Positions 1 through 10,993 of a DNA stretch of 64,000 nt are shown here, one piece after another. The translations under genes and the position numbers were made by a program. The notes below the pieces were generated by a model. That model made no database searches and was not told where the DNA came from. It saw only the letters and a list, made by a program, of their open reading frames with translations. The DNA comes from Tragulus kanchil (Eukaryota; Chordata; Mammalia; Artiodactyla; Tragulidae), in the NCBI GenBank assembly GCA_022376925.1, contig JAIOJX010000032.1:172695979-172759978 (forward strand). The letters run 5' to 3'. Each line of letters begins with the position of its first letter. Positions within the stretch are counted from its first letter, which is position 1.

Positions 1-1467
1 CAAAATTTCCCATTTTTGTGTATTCTCCTCAATGGGTTCATACCCTGTAACAGTATCAATAGAGTGTTTATGTCCCTTGGGGTCCAAAAATGAAGCTTTT
101 TTAATTTAAATTAAAATTACAATGCTTAAGTGGAACATTAAACTTTTCTGAAAATGAGTGAAATGCTTTTCATTTCTTTTCTCCTAATAAATCCAGTCAT
201 GCTGAAATGGATTAATCATAACTGAATTTCTACCAACTTTAAATGTTAGAAATGGATGAATCCTAACTGAATTTCTAATAATTTTAAATCATTAGTCAAT
301 GCATGGCCCTCTTTGCATTGTTCATACATGTGGCCATTTATTCCTCCAAAAGATCTCAGTGGATATCCACGACCAAGCCCCTAAGGACTATAAATTATAC
401 AACTATTTTTAAATAAGACACACAACCAGAAACTCACCTCTTCATACACTTTTAAAGGATGAGCAACCTCAGTCTAGCTTATTGAACTCAAATTGTCAGA
501 AGTGTATTAACAATACTGGGTTCGTAAGCTCCTTTCCTAGGTGAGTAAGGTGCAACCCTCCTCTTTGTTTATACTTCATTTATTCATGCATTGATTTACT
601 TATAATAATGCCATCCATATTCATGAACAAAAGGTCAAGAACCAAATCCTTGAGTATTTCCGACTTCCTCTGTAAGCACATTTCCCAAAGATGCAACAGA
701 CCTCAGAGTTACAGAGTGGGTTTAATCAAAATCGTCATCAGATGCCCCACGCACACTCATCACTGATCCATACTCGGTATTCTGTGCCTTGCTTGGAAAT
801 GTTGTTCTTGATTTATTCACTGATAATAATGCAGTGTTCACGAATTAGGAAAGTAACACCAAGATGCTTGAAGATGCAACTATGTCTGGGAAAGCTCACT
901 TTCCTACAGAGCTAGAGAAGTAGCTCTCTTTGCACAATGTATTCCAGCACCGAAAATATGAATTAATCCACTTTTTTGCATCATATCAGTTCTTATTAGC
1001 CACTGACCCATGGTTCAGGTTCTTTCATTTAACATCCATACAATGAAATTTCATTTTAATACCACGACTCATAAAAAGGCAAAATTTCCCATTTTTGTGT
1101 ATTCTCCTCAATGGGTTCATACCCTGTAACAGTATCAATAGAGTGTTTATGTCCCTTGGGGTCCAAAAATGAAGCTTTTTTAATTTAAATTAAAATTACA
1201 ATGCTTAAGTGGAACATTAAACTTTTCTGAAAATGAGTGAAATGCTTTTCATTTCTTTTCTCCTAATAAATCCAGTCATGCTGAAATGGATTAATCATAA
1301 CTGAATTTCTACCAACTTTAAATGTTAGAAATGGATGAATCCTAACTGAATTTCTAATAATTTTAAATCATTAGTCAATGCATGGCCCTCTTTGCATTGT
1401 TCATACATGTGGCCATTTATTCCTCCAAAAGATCTCAGTGGATATCCACGACCAAGCCCCTAAGGAG
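1..1467 (+). repeat. direct duplication 1, period 1081
   Basis: 1-386 reappears at 1082-1467; the left copy is cut by the window edge. Confidence 0.95.
698..770 (-). ncRNA. SNORD113: box C/D snoRNA, SNORD113-like, boxes intact
   Basis: On the minus strand the C box is GUGAUGA (complement of 757-763), D' is CUGA (738-741) and D is CUGA (703-706). UUGAUUA between D' and D serves as C'. The ends (UGGAUC and GGUCU) can pair as a short terminal stem. Length is about 73 nt, normal for the family, and the GGGGCAU before D' and the UGAUUAAACCC segment are family traits. SNORD113/114 members are orphan snoRNAs with no known rRNA target. Only one copy is present in the window, between duplicated blocks. 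Confidence 0.85.
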
Positions 1468-1489
1468 AACATGAACTTTTATTACTTAC

Positions 1490-1576
1490 ATTCATTTCTT
1501 CTCTCTTAATCCAAACAGTTAAAAGTCAAAATCTTCACCATCACCGAATAAGCCAGTCTGGTAGAATGCATTCATT
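1490..1576 (-). ncRNA. predicted MEG8 exon between snoRNA units
   Basis: Minus strand: acceptor TTTTTACTGCTCAG then AATGAATGC, and donor GAAT/GTAAGTAAT after 87 nt. The exon body GGTGAAGAT is shared with the other exons of the array. There is no conserved reading frame, consistent with a non-coding host transcript. Confidence 0.6.
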
Positions 1577-2815
1577 CTGAGCAGTAAAAAGCAAATTTTA
1601 AAAAGAATCAGCCTAAAATTACCCATTTTAAATAATCAATAATTAGGTAACCATAACCCTTGGCTTGCATTCTATTTTCAACATTTGGAAAGAACTCTAT
1701 CTATATTAACTTGTGCTATTTTTTATTTTATAAAATACAATGGACACCAGTGAATCTAGCAGTAAACAGAAGAAAAATAACTACAATTATTAAGAATATG
1801 GCCTCTACATATTGCCCATAAAGGGCTAAGATCTTTTTTTTTTACTGAAGTTTCATTGTGTGGCATTGGATCCATGGGAGAGTCAGCTCATGGCACAATC
1901 TTCCCAGAGGTCAAAGCTTGACCCTATTTAATATATTCATTAATTCACTCACTAATTCCTTTATTAATTACTCATGGAAGATTAAGACCATTCCTTTATT
2001 TTTCTAAAAGAATTTGAAAAAGTTTAAACAACCATCAAAACAGAACTGAAATCCTGTTAGTTACAAAAGCCTATGCTTACTCTTCCCACAGACAACAGGT
2101 GTGTAAAACACGATGACACAGGACCTTTCCATCCACCTGCGTGCCCTCCGCTGATGCACTGCTGGCGGACTTTTTCAAAAACTGACTTGAGATACACGTG
2201 TACACATTTGCTTACTTATAATTATACCTCAATATCTGTGACCCAACCACACTGGGTAAGTACCTTAAATGATATTTACATTTCTCTTTATGTCATTATC
2301 CAAAAGAATGGCAAACTGGTTCTTTGTCTGTATGCAACATAAAATTGCATAAAAAGACTGAATTAACCACAAATGCAGTTGAATAAAACAGTCTCAATGC
2401 TGGTCCATGTTCTCCCTCTGAATTACTCAGTTTACTCAATCAACTATTTATGTAAATGTATTTCTCATTCCTTAGTAAAGTGATCAATTGGCAACATGCC
2501 TCCACACAAAACAAAAACACTGTTTTGTGGGCAGATGACCATCTGCTCCTTACAGAAATGACAAGAGCCTTGACTATTAATTTATGGGGACTAAGAATCT
2601 AAAAAAATAGTTTTCATGATTATCAATGCTTCATTACATGCCTTAAAAGTAGTACACATATATCTCTTAATACTTGTTACTGATATATTTCTCTGTTCAC
2701 AGGCTAAATTAATGTTCATAATGCTATTCATACTCCAAACCAAAAAGCCTGAGAATAAGGTATGGTATGGCAGGTTCATTTCCCACAAAGAGAGCAAAGA
2801 GATGCCTCTTTGTTA
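1577..2815. repeat. diverged array units without usable snoRNA
   Basis: Contains at least three weak unit remnants (around 1600-1690, 1860-1930 and 2340-2410) recognised by GGTCCATG or TTGGCTTGC spacer words and TTTATT-type stretches. No intact C/D pair is present. Confidence 0.45.
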
Positions 2816-2886
2816 TGGACCTTAGTTGCAGATGGGCTTAATCAAAATTCTTATTTAAGAAACCCCATGAAATTTATCACTGATCC
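2816..2886 (-). pseudogene. degraded SNORD113-like snoRNA
   Basis: The full-length SNORD113-like pattern is recognisable (UUGAUUAAGCCC, UUUCAUGGGGUUU), but the C box is GUGAUAA and the D box CUAA. Both k-turn elements carry a change that should impair 15.5K protein binding. Confidence 0.7.
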
Positions 2887-3293
2887 CTGCAAGGAAATTT
2901 CTTTTCACTTGTAGATTAATTTTCTGAGGCACAAAAAATAACACATTCACAAAATGCTAAAAACAAGACTCTTGAATGTTAAGCTCTCACCCTATAGAGC
3001 TAATAAAACAACATTACTTCTGCAGTGGAACTCAAAGCTATACATGTGGATAAGTCAAAATCCCTGTTTTCTATCAAACCAATATTCAGCATTACTTCCT
3101 GTGCGGTCCTCTATGATTCAATTCATTCATATGTCAAAAATAGTTCCATGAAAACCTAATGAAACCACCATCTGTAATACCTCTCGACCGCCCAAACTGA
3201 GTGATCTGCTCTCTCCCCACATGCAGAGGGAGAAATCAACCATGGTAGAAAGTAGAAGATAATATTACATTAAATCACTGCTATCTTTTAAAG

Positions 3294-3362
3294 GGACCTC
3301 AGCTGTGCTGATTTCACTTAAACACAATTTGGGGCTTGTAACACATCCCCATCACTGGTCTA
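3294..3362 (-). pseudogene. SNORD114-like unit with altered C box
   Basis: The D box CUGA is intact (3299-3302), but the C box is GUGAUGG. The terminal stem AGACC/GGUCC is preserved. It belongs to the second subtype (AGCACAGCUGAGG at the 3' end). A duplicate with the same change is at 4428-4496. Borderline between functional and decayed. Confidence 0.6.
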
Positions 3363-3478
3363 CACTGCACATGTTTTATGTATTTCGTGTATGTAGTACA
3401 TAATTATTACTCTGGAAGTCTTCAGCTAACACTCATGAATAGACTATTCAAACAAAGAATGCGAACCAAGGGACTTAC

Positions 3479-3555
3479 TTATATTAGACTTTATGCTGTT
3501 TGCTCACAATAAAAATTCTTTATTAAGTGATTAAATCAGATGTCCTATGTTCACT
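3479..3555 (-). ncRNA. predicted MEG8 exon
   Basis: Minus strand acceptor TTTTTTTCCTCCCCAG with a long pyrimidine tract, and donor ATAA/GTAAGTCCC 77 nt later. It lies just downstream of the SNORD114-like unit at 3294 in plus coordinates. The duplicate is at 4614-4690 with the same sites. Confidence 0.65.
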
Positions 3556-3789
3556 CTGGGGAGGAAAAAAAGTGATTTAGGATAGATTTTGATTTTTTTT
3601 TTTTAATGACTGTTAGGCAGGCAGAGCTAGATAACTATAAACTTTGGCTCAAAATGCAATTTTTTACTAATCCAGTATTGAATTCTTAGTTATGAATAAT
3701 ATAATAAACATTACTAAGTCTACCACCAAGCCCCAGATTAAGATCTGTAATGATTACAAATGTCCATCTGTTAAGCATATAGTTAGTAA

Positions 3790-3976
3790 AGTCACTCAGT
3801 CATGTACGAATCTTTGAGACTGCATGGACTGTAGCCCACCAGGCTCCCCTGTCCATGGGATTCTCCAGGCTAGAATACTTGAGTGGATTGCCATGCCCTT
3901 CCCAACCCAAGGACTGAACATGGGTCTCCTGCATTTTAGGTGAATCCTTTACTGTGTGAGCCACCAGGGAAATCCC
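3790..3976 (-). mobile_element. Bov-tA SINE
   Basis: The ruminant SINE signature is present (GGACTGTAGCCCACCAGG, CCATGGGATTCTCCAGGC), ending in the reverse complement of the tRNA-derived head, CCACCAGGGAAATCCC. Duplicate at about 4919-5105. Confidence 0.9.
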
Positions 3977-5503
3977 TAAGTATGGGGTCACTTAATAGAT
4001 TATTGACTAAGATGAACACTTTTCCTTTTCTTAATTAAGAAAAAGATTAAAATTTTTCTGAGGGCACAAAAAATAACACATTCACAAAATGCTAAAAACA
4101 AGACTCTTGAATGTTAAGCTCTCACCCTATAGAGCTAATAAAACAACATTACTTCTGCAGTGGAACTCAAAGCTATACATGTGGATAAGTCAAAATCCCT
4201 GTTTTCTATCAAACCAATATTCAGCATTACTTCCTGTGCGGTCCTCTATGATTCAATTCATTCATATGTCAAAAATAGTTCCATGAAAACCTAATGAAAC
4301 CACCATCTGTAATACCTCTCGACCGCCCAAACTGAGTGATCTGCTCTCTCCCCACATGCAGAGGGAGAAATCAACCATGGTAGAAAGTAGAAGATAATAT
4401 TACATTAAATCACTGCTATCTTTTAAAGGGACCTCAGCTGTGCTGATTTCACTTAAACACAATTTGGGGCTTGTAACACATCCCCATCACTGGTCTACAC
4501 TGCACATGTTTTATGTATTTCGTGTATGTAGTACATAATTATTACTCTGGAAGTCTTCAGCTAACACTCATGAATAGACTATTCAAACAAAGAATGCGAA
4601 CCAAGGGACTTACTTATATTAGACTTTATGCTGTTTGCTCACAATAAAAATTCTTTATTAAGTGATTAAATCAGATGTCCTATGTTCACTCTGGGGAGGA
4701 AAAAGTGATTTAGGATAGATTTGATTTTTTTTTAATGAATGTTAGGCAGGAAGAGCTAGATAACTATAAACTTTGGATCAAAATGCAATTTTTTACTAAT
4801 CCAGTATTGAATTCTTAGTTATGAATAATATAATAAACATTACTAAGTCTACCACCAAGCCCCAGATTAAGATCTGTAATGATTACAAATGTCCATCTGT
4901 TAAGCATATAGTTAGTAAAGTCACTCAGTCATGTACGAATCTTTGAGACTGCATGGACTGTAGCCCACCAGGCTCCCCTGTCCATGGGATTCTCCAGGCT
5001 AGAATACTTGAGTGGATTGCCATGCCCTTCCCAACCCAAGGACTGAACATGGGTCTCCTGCATTTTAGGTGAATCCTTTACTGTGTGAGCCACCAGGGAA
5101 ATCCCTAAGTATGGGGTCACTTAATAGATTATTGACTAAGATGAACACTTTTCCTTTTCTTAATTAAAAAAAAAAGCATATTACTAAAATTCAAAACATT
5201 GTCTCCTGACTATAGATACTAATATGCTCCACGTGAAAGAGGATGACAGACTAAAACTGTTCGTCTCACTTTGGGATTGTATTAGTATTAATGCTTATTG
5301 TATTGCATGCTACTAATTACTCCAGAAGCAGGTGTCTTCATTATTCAGATGTACAGTTCTTTTGGTATTCATGCAGCGATTCACGTGCAGTAACACAGTC
5401 CATTCACATGGAGCACAGAAGCGCAAGAAAAACTTTATTGCCTTTTCCTAATTTCTACTACTACTTAATTTCTACAGACCATTGATTGATTCTCTGCGCA
5501 TAA

Positions 5504-5580
5504 TGTGGCTTAGAGTTACACAGAGAGCTTAATCAACATTATTGACTCAGGTACTTCCACCAATACCCATCGCTGATCCA
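5504..5580 (-). pseudogene. degraded SNORD113-like snoRNA
   Basis: The body matches the family closely (AACUCUAAG, UUGAUUAAGCU), but the D box is CUAA and the C box GCGAUGG. Confidence 0.65.
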
Positions 5581-6091
5581 GGCATGACTTTCTATTTCTC
5601 CATCCACTTACGCCTTCCTGAACTGATTAACTCATTCACGGATTCACAAGTAATAATTATCCAATCAATAACCTGCAGTAACACAAAACTAAGAACAAAA
5701 ACCTTAACCATCACCAAGATTACGTTGTTGCCCTGCTACTGAGGGAATTGACTCACTCACTTCTCACAACAAGGCTGTTTTACACATAGGAGTTAATCAG
5801 CACACGGGCTTTGTATCAACCCCTTCCTCAGATCAGTGCCTACCTGCTCCTTTCTCACTTGATTTGTCTTTACATTAAAGCTGGTGTAATCAACAGCCAC
5901 AGCCCTATCATCTTAATCCACAACTGACAAAAAAGACATCTGCAATCTTCCAAAGTACTCCAGTCTCAAAGAGTTAACAAGCGAATCTTAATCAATGAAG
6001 AAATGGATTCAGCAAATATGGCAAGAATACTAAGTAGGAAGTTAATATACTACTGCTCTGAAAATATGTGAAAATCCTTGTATCCCTTTAT

Positions 6092-6161
6092 AATGGTCCT
6101 TAGTGGGGCTGAGTCGATTTAATCATAAATGTTAATTTATGACACATCCCAATCATGGGCT
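6092..6161 (-). pseudogene. degraded SNORD114-like snoRNA
   Basis: UUAUGAUUAAAU and the CAUAAAUUAACA region identify the second subtype. The D box is CUAA and the C box is AUGAUUG. Confidence 0.6.
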
Positions 6162-6289
6162 CATAATTGACATTTCTTAATTTCATGTACTATTTGACTA
6201 TGTATTTTATTGAAATAATTCAATGGGACACCATTAAGAACCCTTCGGAGCTTAGAACACCAACACTGACGTTTCCTTATTTTGGTCTT

Positions 6290-6366
6290 TAAGCTCCTTA
6301 GTCCCAGAAGTAATAGCCAGGGTCTTCACCATTAACGCTAATTAAGTCAGCTACATGGTGTTCATT
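6290..6366 (-). pseudogene. MEG8 exon relic, donor lost
   Basis: The acceptor TTTTTTCTCCTTTATAG and the exon body (AATGAACACC, GGTGAAGACC) match the other exons, but the donor position reads GCTTAAAG. A similar relic ends at 17885: good acceptor ACTCTACACAG, donor changed from GTAAGT to CTAAGT. Confidence 0.45.
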
Positions 6367-6420
6367 CTATAAAGGAGAAAAAATCTATTATTAAAAACTA
6401 TAAAAATACAATTAGCTTTT

Positions 6421-6741
6421 TTTTTTTTTTTTAAAGATTTATTTATTTATTTATTTTGGGCGGGGGTTGGGGTGGGAGGGGGGCGGGAGGGCCACTTCTT
6501 CCATTTCTCTATTTTTCATCCGTCTTTGTTCTTTGGTTCCTACGGGCCTCCCATCGCGGTGGCGTCTGTTGTCGTAGAGAGCGAGCTCTGGGCGCATGCG
6601 CTCCAGAGCTCTGGCTCCGTGATTGGACACATCAGTCCAGCCGTTCCGCGACACATGGGATCTTCCCAGGCCAGGGATTGAACCGGCGCCCCTTGCACTG
6701 CAAGGCGGTGTCCCTATCCACTGGACCACCAGGGGAAGCCC
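6421..6741 (-). mobile_element. CHR-type tRNA-derived SINE
   Basis: The reverse-oriented head ends in CCACTGGACCACCAGGGGAAGCC, preceded by GGGATCTTCCCAGGCCAGG, and there is a T-rich left end for the A tail. It is flanked by the target-site duplication ACAATTAGCTTTTTT (starts at about 6408 and 6743). The C-rich stretch at 6460-6490 is an internal simple repeat. Confidence 0.85.
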
Positions 6742-6761
6742 TACAATTAGCTTTTTTAAAA

Positions 6762-7132
6762 TTGATATGCATTAGAAGGACTAGATGAATCATAAACTCT
6801 ACTTTATATCACATTCTCATTTTCCCTAAGAAGGGCTCTCTTTTGTTTCCTTACTTAAATCTGACTGTGAAATAATATGGAAATCCCTGCTCAACACAAA
6901 ATTAAAACTGCAATTAGAGATATCTGACTTTACTTGCTGCTTACACAGGGAGAGCCAAGATCATCGTTCGGACTTCTGTGGAACTGGATGTATTTTTTTC
7001 ATGGGACAATCTCACCAGTCCTCCACTATATGCATTTATGGATTCACTCACTTATCACTTACTGATTTATTTTGTGATTCAGGGAATAATATTATCATGT
7101 CATCATTTTTCTAAAGAGAACTCAAAATGGTT
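6762..7132. repeat. diverged array units
   Basis: Two weak SNORD114-like remnants: one at about 6770-6830 (AATCATAAACTC, ATCACATTCTCAT) and one at about 6969-7022. Neither has both boxes. Confidence 0.4.
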
Positions 7133-7198
7133 AAGACACCAATCCAGAATGAAGTTACTGGAACTTGGAAAGGCTCAAGTGTACCTTTCAAAAAATAA

Positions 7199-7263
7199 AT
7201 GAGCTCAGAATTTTTCCTAGAATACCTGACTCAGGTGACAACATGCACTCGGTATCCTGATAC
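7199..7263 (-). pseudogene. degraded SNORD113-like snoRNA
   Basis: D box and D' CUGA are still present, but the C-box end has diverged (plus strand CGGTATCCTGATACC). A duplicate lies at about 8283-8347. Confidence 0.45.
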
Positions 7264-7946
7264 CAAAACACGTGTTTTGAATTGATTTGTGGTTTGCTGA
7301 TTTTTTGAAAGTAGACTGAGATATAAACTTATAACCTCTTCTTCTTGTACAAATATGTCAGTATCTGTGAACCCATCCACTAGACAAGAGCACTGAACAA
7401 AATTTATGACTATCTATAGGCACTGTCATTGAGAAAAATAGACTTGCTTCTTTTTTACTGTTTTAATAAAAATCAATGAAAAAAGGATTGGGTTAATCAG
7501 AAGTGTCTTATAAAACATTCTCAGCACTGGTCTCTCACTTTCAATCATGTGGTTATTTAAACAAGAATTTATACAAGTTAATACATTTCCTTAATATAAC
7601 AACCAAACAGAACTGTTATATGGCAACACAGCACCAACACAGAACAAGAACTGTTATACACAGGTGTGTGTATATATATGTATATACACTTCTTCCCACA
7701 GCAGTAAGAGACTCTACTGTTAATATAAACAGTCTCAGTTAGGTTTTAATAATAATCCATGTTCCATTATATTCCTTAATAATAGGTACATGGCATCATA
7801 TTTTTAAATTTATTGATATATTTTATTTATTTATGGGTCCACATTATAATAAAAATACGATTCATTCCCAAGAACAGAAGTACAAACACAGGATACCACG
7901 GACTTCTGTCTCAAAGAGGGAATAATATAACCACGTGTCTTTGTAA

Positions 7947-8020
7947 CGGACCTCAGAATCACTTATGGGTTTAATCAAAACTCCTGTTTCAGATACCCCA
8001 TGGAACTCATCATTGATCCA
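7947..8020 (-). ncRNA. SNORD113: box C/D snoRNA, SNORD113-like, boxes intact (copy 1 of 3)
   Basis: Minus-strand C box AUGAUGA (8007-8013), D' CUGA (7989-7992), D CUGA (7953-7956), with UUGAUUA as C'. The terminal UGGAUC and GGUCCG can pair. The segment before D' reads UUCCAUGGGGUAU, which would be the D' guide. It is the best-preserved snoRNA in the window. Two further copies at 9029 and 10152 are identical across the snoRNA and arise from overlapping 1.1 kb duplications, so probably one gene is present. Confidence 0.9.
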
Positions 8021-8110
8021 GACACGTTTTTCTTCCTGCATTTACTTATTAATTGGTCCATGAACAACAAAACAATCATAAAATTCCAGGAATAAAATCT
8101 CCTTTTGTAA

Positions 8111-8181
8111 TGGACCTCAGGGAACATGTGTGAGCAATTAATATCCATACTTCATACCAAATCCACATTCACCATTGATCC
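8111..8181 (-). pseudogene. SNORD113/114-like unit with altered C box (three copies)
   Basis: The D box CUGA and a perfect 3' GGUCCA are present. The C box is AUGGUGA, with a change in the invariant core. It sits about 90 bases from the intact snoRNA at 7947. Duplicate copies are at 9193-9263 and 10316-10386. Confidence 0.6.
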
Positions 8182-9028
8182 GTCTGGGTGTTTCTTTAAT
8201 GGAACTGCCCATGTTTAAGACACCAATCCAGAATGAAGTTACTGGAACTTGGAAAGGCTCAAGTGTACCTTTCAAAAAATAAATGAGCTCAGAATTTTTC
8301 CTAGAATACCTGACTCAGGTGACAACATGCACTCGGTATCCTGATACCAAAACACGTGTTTTGAATTGATTTGTGGTTTGCTGATTTTTTGAAAGTAGAC
8401 TGAGATATAAACTTATAACCTCTTCTTCTTGTACAAATATGTCAGTATCTGTGAACCCATCCACTAGACAAGAGCACTGAACAAAATTTATGACTATCTA
8501 TAGGCACTGTCATTGAGAAAAATAGACTTGCTTCTTTTTTACTGTTTTAATAAAAATCAATGAAAAAAGGATTGGGTTAATCAGAAGTGTCTTATAAAAC
8601 ATTCTCAGCACTGGTCTCTCACTTTCAATCATGTGGTTATTTAAACAAGAATTTATACAAGTTAATACATTTCCTTAATATAACAACCAAACAGAACTGT
8701 TATATGGCAACACAGCACCAACACAGAACAAGAACTGTTATACACAGGTGTGTGTATATATATGTATATACACTTCTTCCCACAGCAGTAAGAGACTCTA
8801 CTGTTAATATAAACAGTCTCAGTTAGGTTTTAATAATAATCCATGTTCCATTATATTCCTTAATAATAGGTACATGGCATCATATTTTAAATTTATTGAT
8901 ATATTTTATTTATTTATGGGTCCACATTATAAAAAAAATACGATTCATTCCCAAGAACAGAAGTACAAACACAAGATACCACGGACTTCTGTCTCAAAGA
9001 GGAATAATATAACCACGTGTCTTTGTAA

Positions 9029-9102
9029 CGGACCTCAGAATCACTTATGGGTTTAATCAAAACTCCTGTTTCAGATACCCCATGGAACTCATCATTGATC
9101 CA
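9029..9102 (-). ncRNA. SNORD113: box C/D snoRNA, SNORD113-like (copy 2 of 3)
   Basis: Same sequence as the snoRNA at 7947-8020, shifted by 1082 bases inside a direct duplication. C, D' and D boxes are all intact. Likely an assembly duplicate, not a separate gene. Confidence 0.85.
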
Positions 9103-9361
9103 GACACGTTTTTCTTCCTGCATTTACTTATTAATTGGTCCATGAACAACAAAACAATCATAAAATTCCAGGAATAAAATCTCCTTTTGTAATGGACCTC
9201 AGGGAACATGTGTGAGCAATTAATATCCATACTTCATACCAAATCCACATTCACCATTGATCCGTCTGGGTGTTTCTTTAATGGAACTGCCCATGTTTTA
9301 AAGACTGAGGCTCAATGAAGAGTGATGAAACCACCATATTTAATCACTTCTCAAGCAGAGT

Positions 9362-9535
9362 CTTCGGTGGGCTCGTGGGCTGCCACGCAAACAGGTATCA
9401 GCCAGGGCTGTACAACTATGGTGGCCACTTCCTCCTCCAGGGGATCTTCTCAACCCAGGGACTGAACCCGCACCTCTTGCGTCTCCTGAACTGGCAAGCA
9501 GATTCTTTGCCACGGTTCCACCTGGGAAGCCCCAA
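9362..9535 (-). mobile_element. Bov-A type SINE
   Basis: GGGGATCTTCTCAACCCAGGG and the final CCACCTGGGAAGCCCC are the reverse complement of the Bov-A/Bov-tA head. The left part is diverged. Duplicate at about 10485-10658. Confidence 0.8.
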
Positions 9536-9590
9536 AATGTAATACTAAATAGTTCTAAAAATGAATAAAATGACTACTCTTCTTTTTAAT

Positions 9591-9650
9591 TGCCTCAGTC
9601 GTGCTGAATTAAACAATGTTTGATTCATACCATATTCCCATCACTGGCCC
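9591..9650 (-). pseudogene. shortened SNORD114-like snoRNA
   Basis: Only 60 nt, about 10 shorter than its relatives. D box CUGA is present and the C box is GUGAUGG. A Bov-A SINE lies directly left. The duplicate is at 10714-10773. Confidence 0.55.
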
Positions 9651-9760
9651 ATATTTGAGATTTGTAATTCCTGTGTAGACGCTGACTCTTTCAGAAATAC
9701 CACTAAATATTTGTGAACAAATCATCCTATCCAAAGACAGGAAATTCAAGTCTTACTTAC

Positions 9761-9849
9761 TTATTCTTCTCTATGTTCTTCACCCAAAGAGCTAACTGCC
9801 AAGATCTTGCTTCTTAGAAAATGAGTAAGTGTGCTGTCCTATGGTCATT
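9761..9849 (-). ncRNA. predicted MEG8 exon
   Basis: Acceptor TCTCTTGTTCCTCCACAG followed by AATGACC; donor AATAA/GTAAGTAAG, a near-perfect U1 match. Length 89 nt. Duplicate at 10884-10972. This is the strongest exon prediction of the array. Confidence 0.7.
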
Positions 9850-10151
9850 CTGTGGAGGAACAAGAGAATTAAACTAGAAGTTAAACGTGCTTTGGTTTTG
9901 TGGAACTACGTTGTTATAAACTTTGGTCCTTTTTAATTAATCCAATATTCAGACATGAGTAAGTGACTAAGCACAACACATACAAGAAAAGGGTAAAGAA
10001 GAATACTCACATGATCGTGTCAACAGATGCAGAAAAGAGATCTAATAAAACACAGTGAAAAAATAAAAGCACAACACATACTAAGAAAAGGGATACCAAA
10101 AAAATAAACGGATACCACGGACTTCTGTAAAGAAAAAACCTGTCTTTGTAA

Positions 10152-10225
10152 CGGACCTCAGAATCACTTATGGGTTTAATCAAAACTCCTGTTTCAGATA
10201 CCCCATGGAACTCATCATTGATCCA
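10152..10225 (-). ncRNA. SNORD113: box C/D snoRNA, SNORD113-like (copy 3 of 3)
   Basis: Third copy of the snoRNA at 7947, shifted by 1123 bases from the second. The sequence just left of it (about 10058-10140) is a scrambled mosaic of both flanks, which marks a duplication joint. Boxes are intact. Likely an assembly duplicate. Confidence 0.85.
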
Positions 10226-10993
10226 GACACGTTTTTCTTCCTGCATTTACTTATTAATTGGTCCATGAACAACAAAACAATCATAAAATTCCAGGAATAA
10301 AATCTCCTTTTGTAATGGACCTCAGGGAACATGTGTGAGCAATTAATATCCATACTTCATACCAAATCCACATTCACCATTGATCCGTCTGGGTGTTTCT
10401 TTAATGGAACTGCCCATGTTTTAAAGACTGAGGCTCAATGAAGAGTGATGAAACCACCATATTTAATCACTTCTCAAGCAGAGTCTTCGGTGGGCTCGTG
10501 GGCTGCCACGCAAACAGGTATCAGCCAGGGCTGTACAACTATGGTGGCCACTTCCTCCTCCAGGGGATCTTCTCAACCCAGGGACTGAACCCGCACCTCT
10601 TGCGTCTCCTGAACTGGCAAGCAGATTCTTTGCCACGGTTCCACCTGGGAAGCCCCAAAATGTAATACTAAATAGTTCTAAAAATGAATAAAATGACTAC
10701 TCTTCTTTTTAATTGCCTCAGTCGTGCTGAATTAAACAATGTTTGATTCATACCATATTCCCATCACTGGCCCATATTTGAGATTTGTAATTCCTGTGTA
10801 GACGCTGACTCTTTCAGAAATACCACTAAATATTTGTGAACAAATCATCCTATCCAAAGACAGGAAATTCAAGTCTTACTTACTTATTCTTCTCTATGTT
10901 CTTCACCCAAAGAGCTAACTGCCAAGATCTTGCTTCTTAGAAAATGAGTAAGTGTGCTGTCCTATGGTCATTCTGTGGAGGAACAAGAGAATT

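Larger units (their letters stand above)
2928..5168 (+). repeat. direct duplication 2, period 1135
   Basis: Copies 2928-4040 and 4062-5168, joined by about 20 unmatched bases. T-run lengths and single bases differ. Confidence 0.95.
5580..6407. repeat. diverged array units
   Basis: Spacer DNA of the array: TTCATTCACGG-type stretches, an unclear unit near 5790-5860, the degraded snoRNA at 6092 and the exon relic at 6290. Confidence 0.45.
7133..9298 (+). repeat. direct duplication 3, period 1084
   Basis: Copies 7133-8216 and 8217-9298, abutting. Contains the 7947 snoRNA. Confidence 0.95.

Noticed and set aside
8041..8070. TTAATTGGTCCATGAAC as another C-box end
   Set aside because: It lies in spacer sequence of the unit (TTTATTCATTGATTCA type) and has no D box at the right distance.
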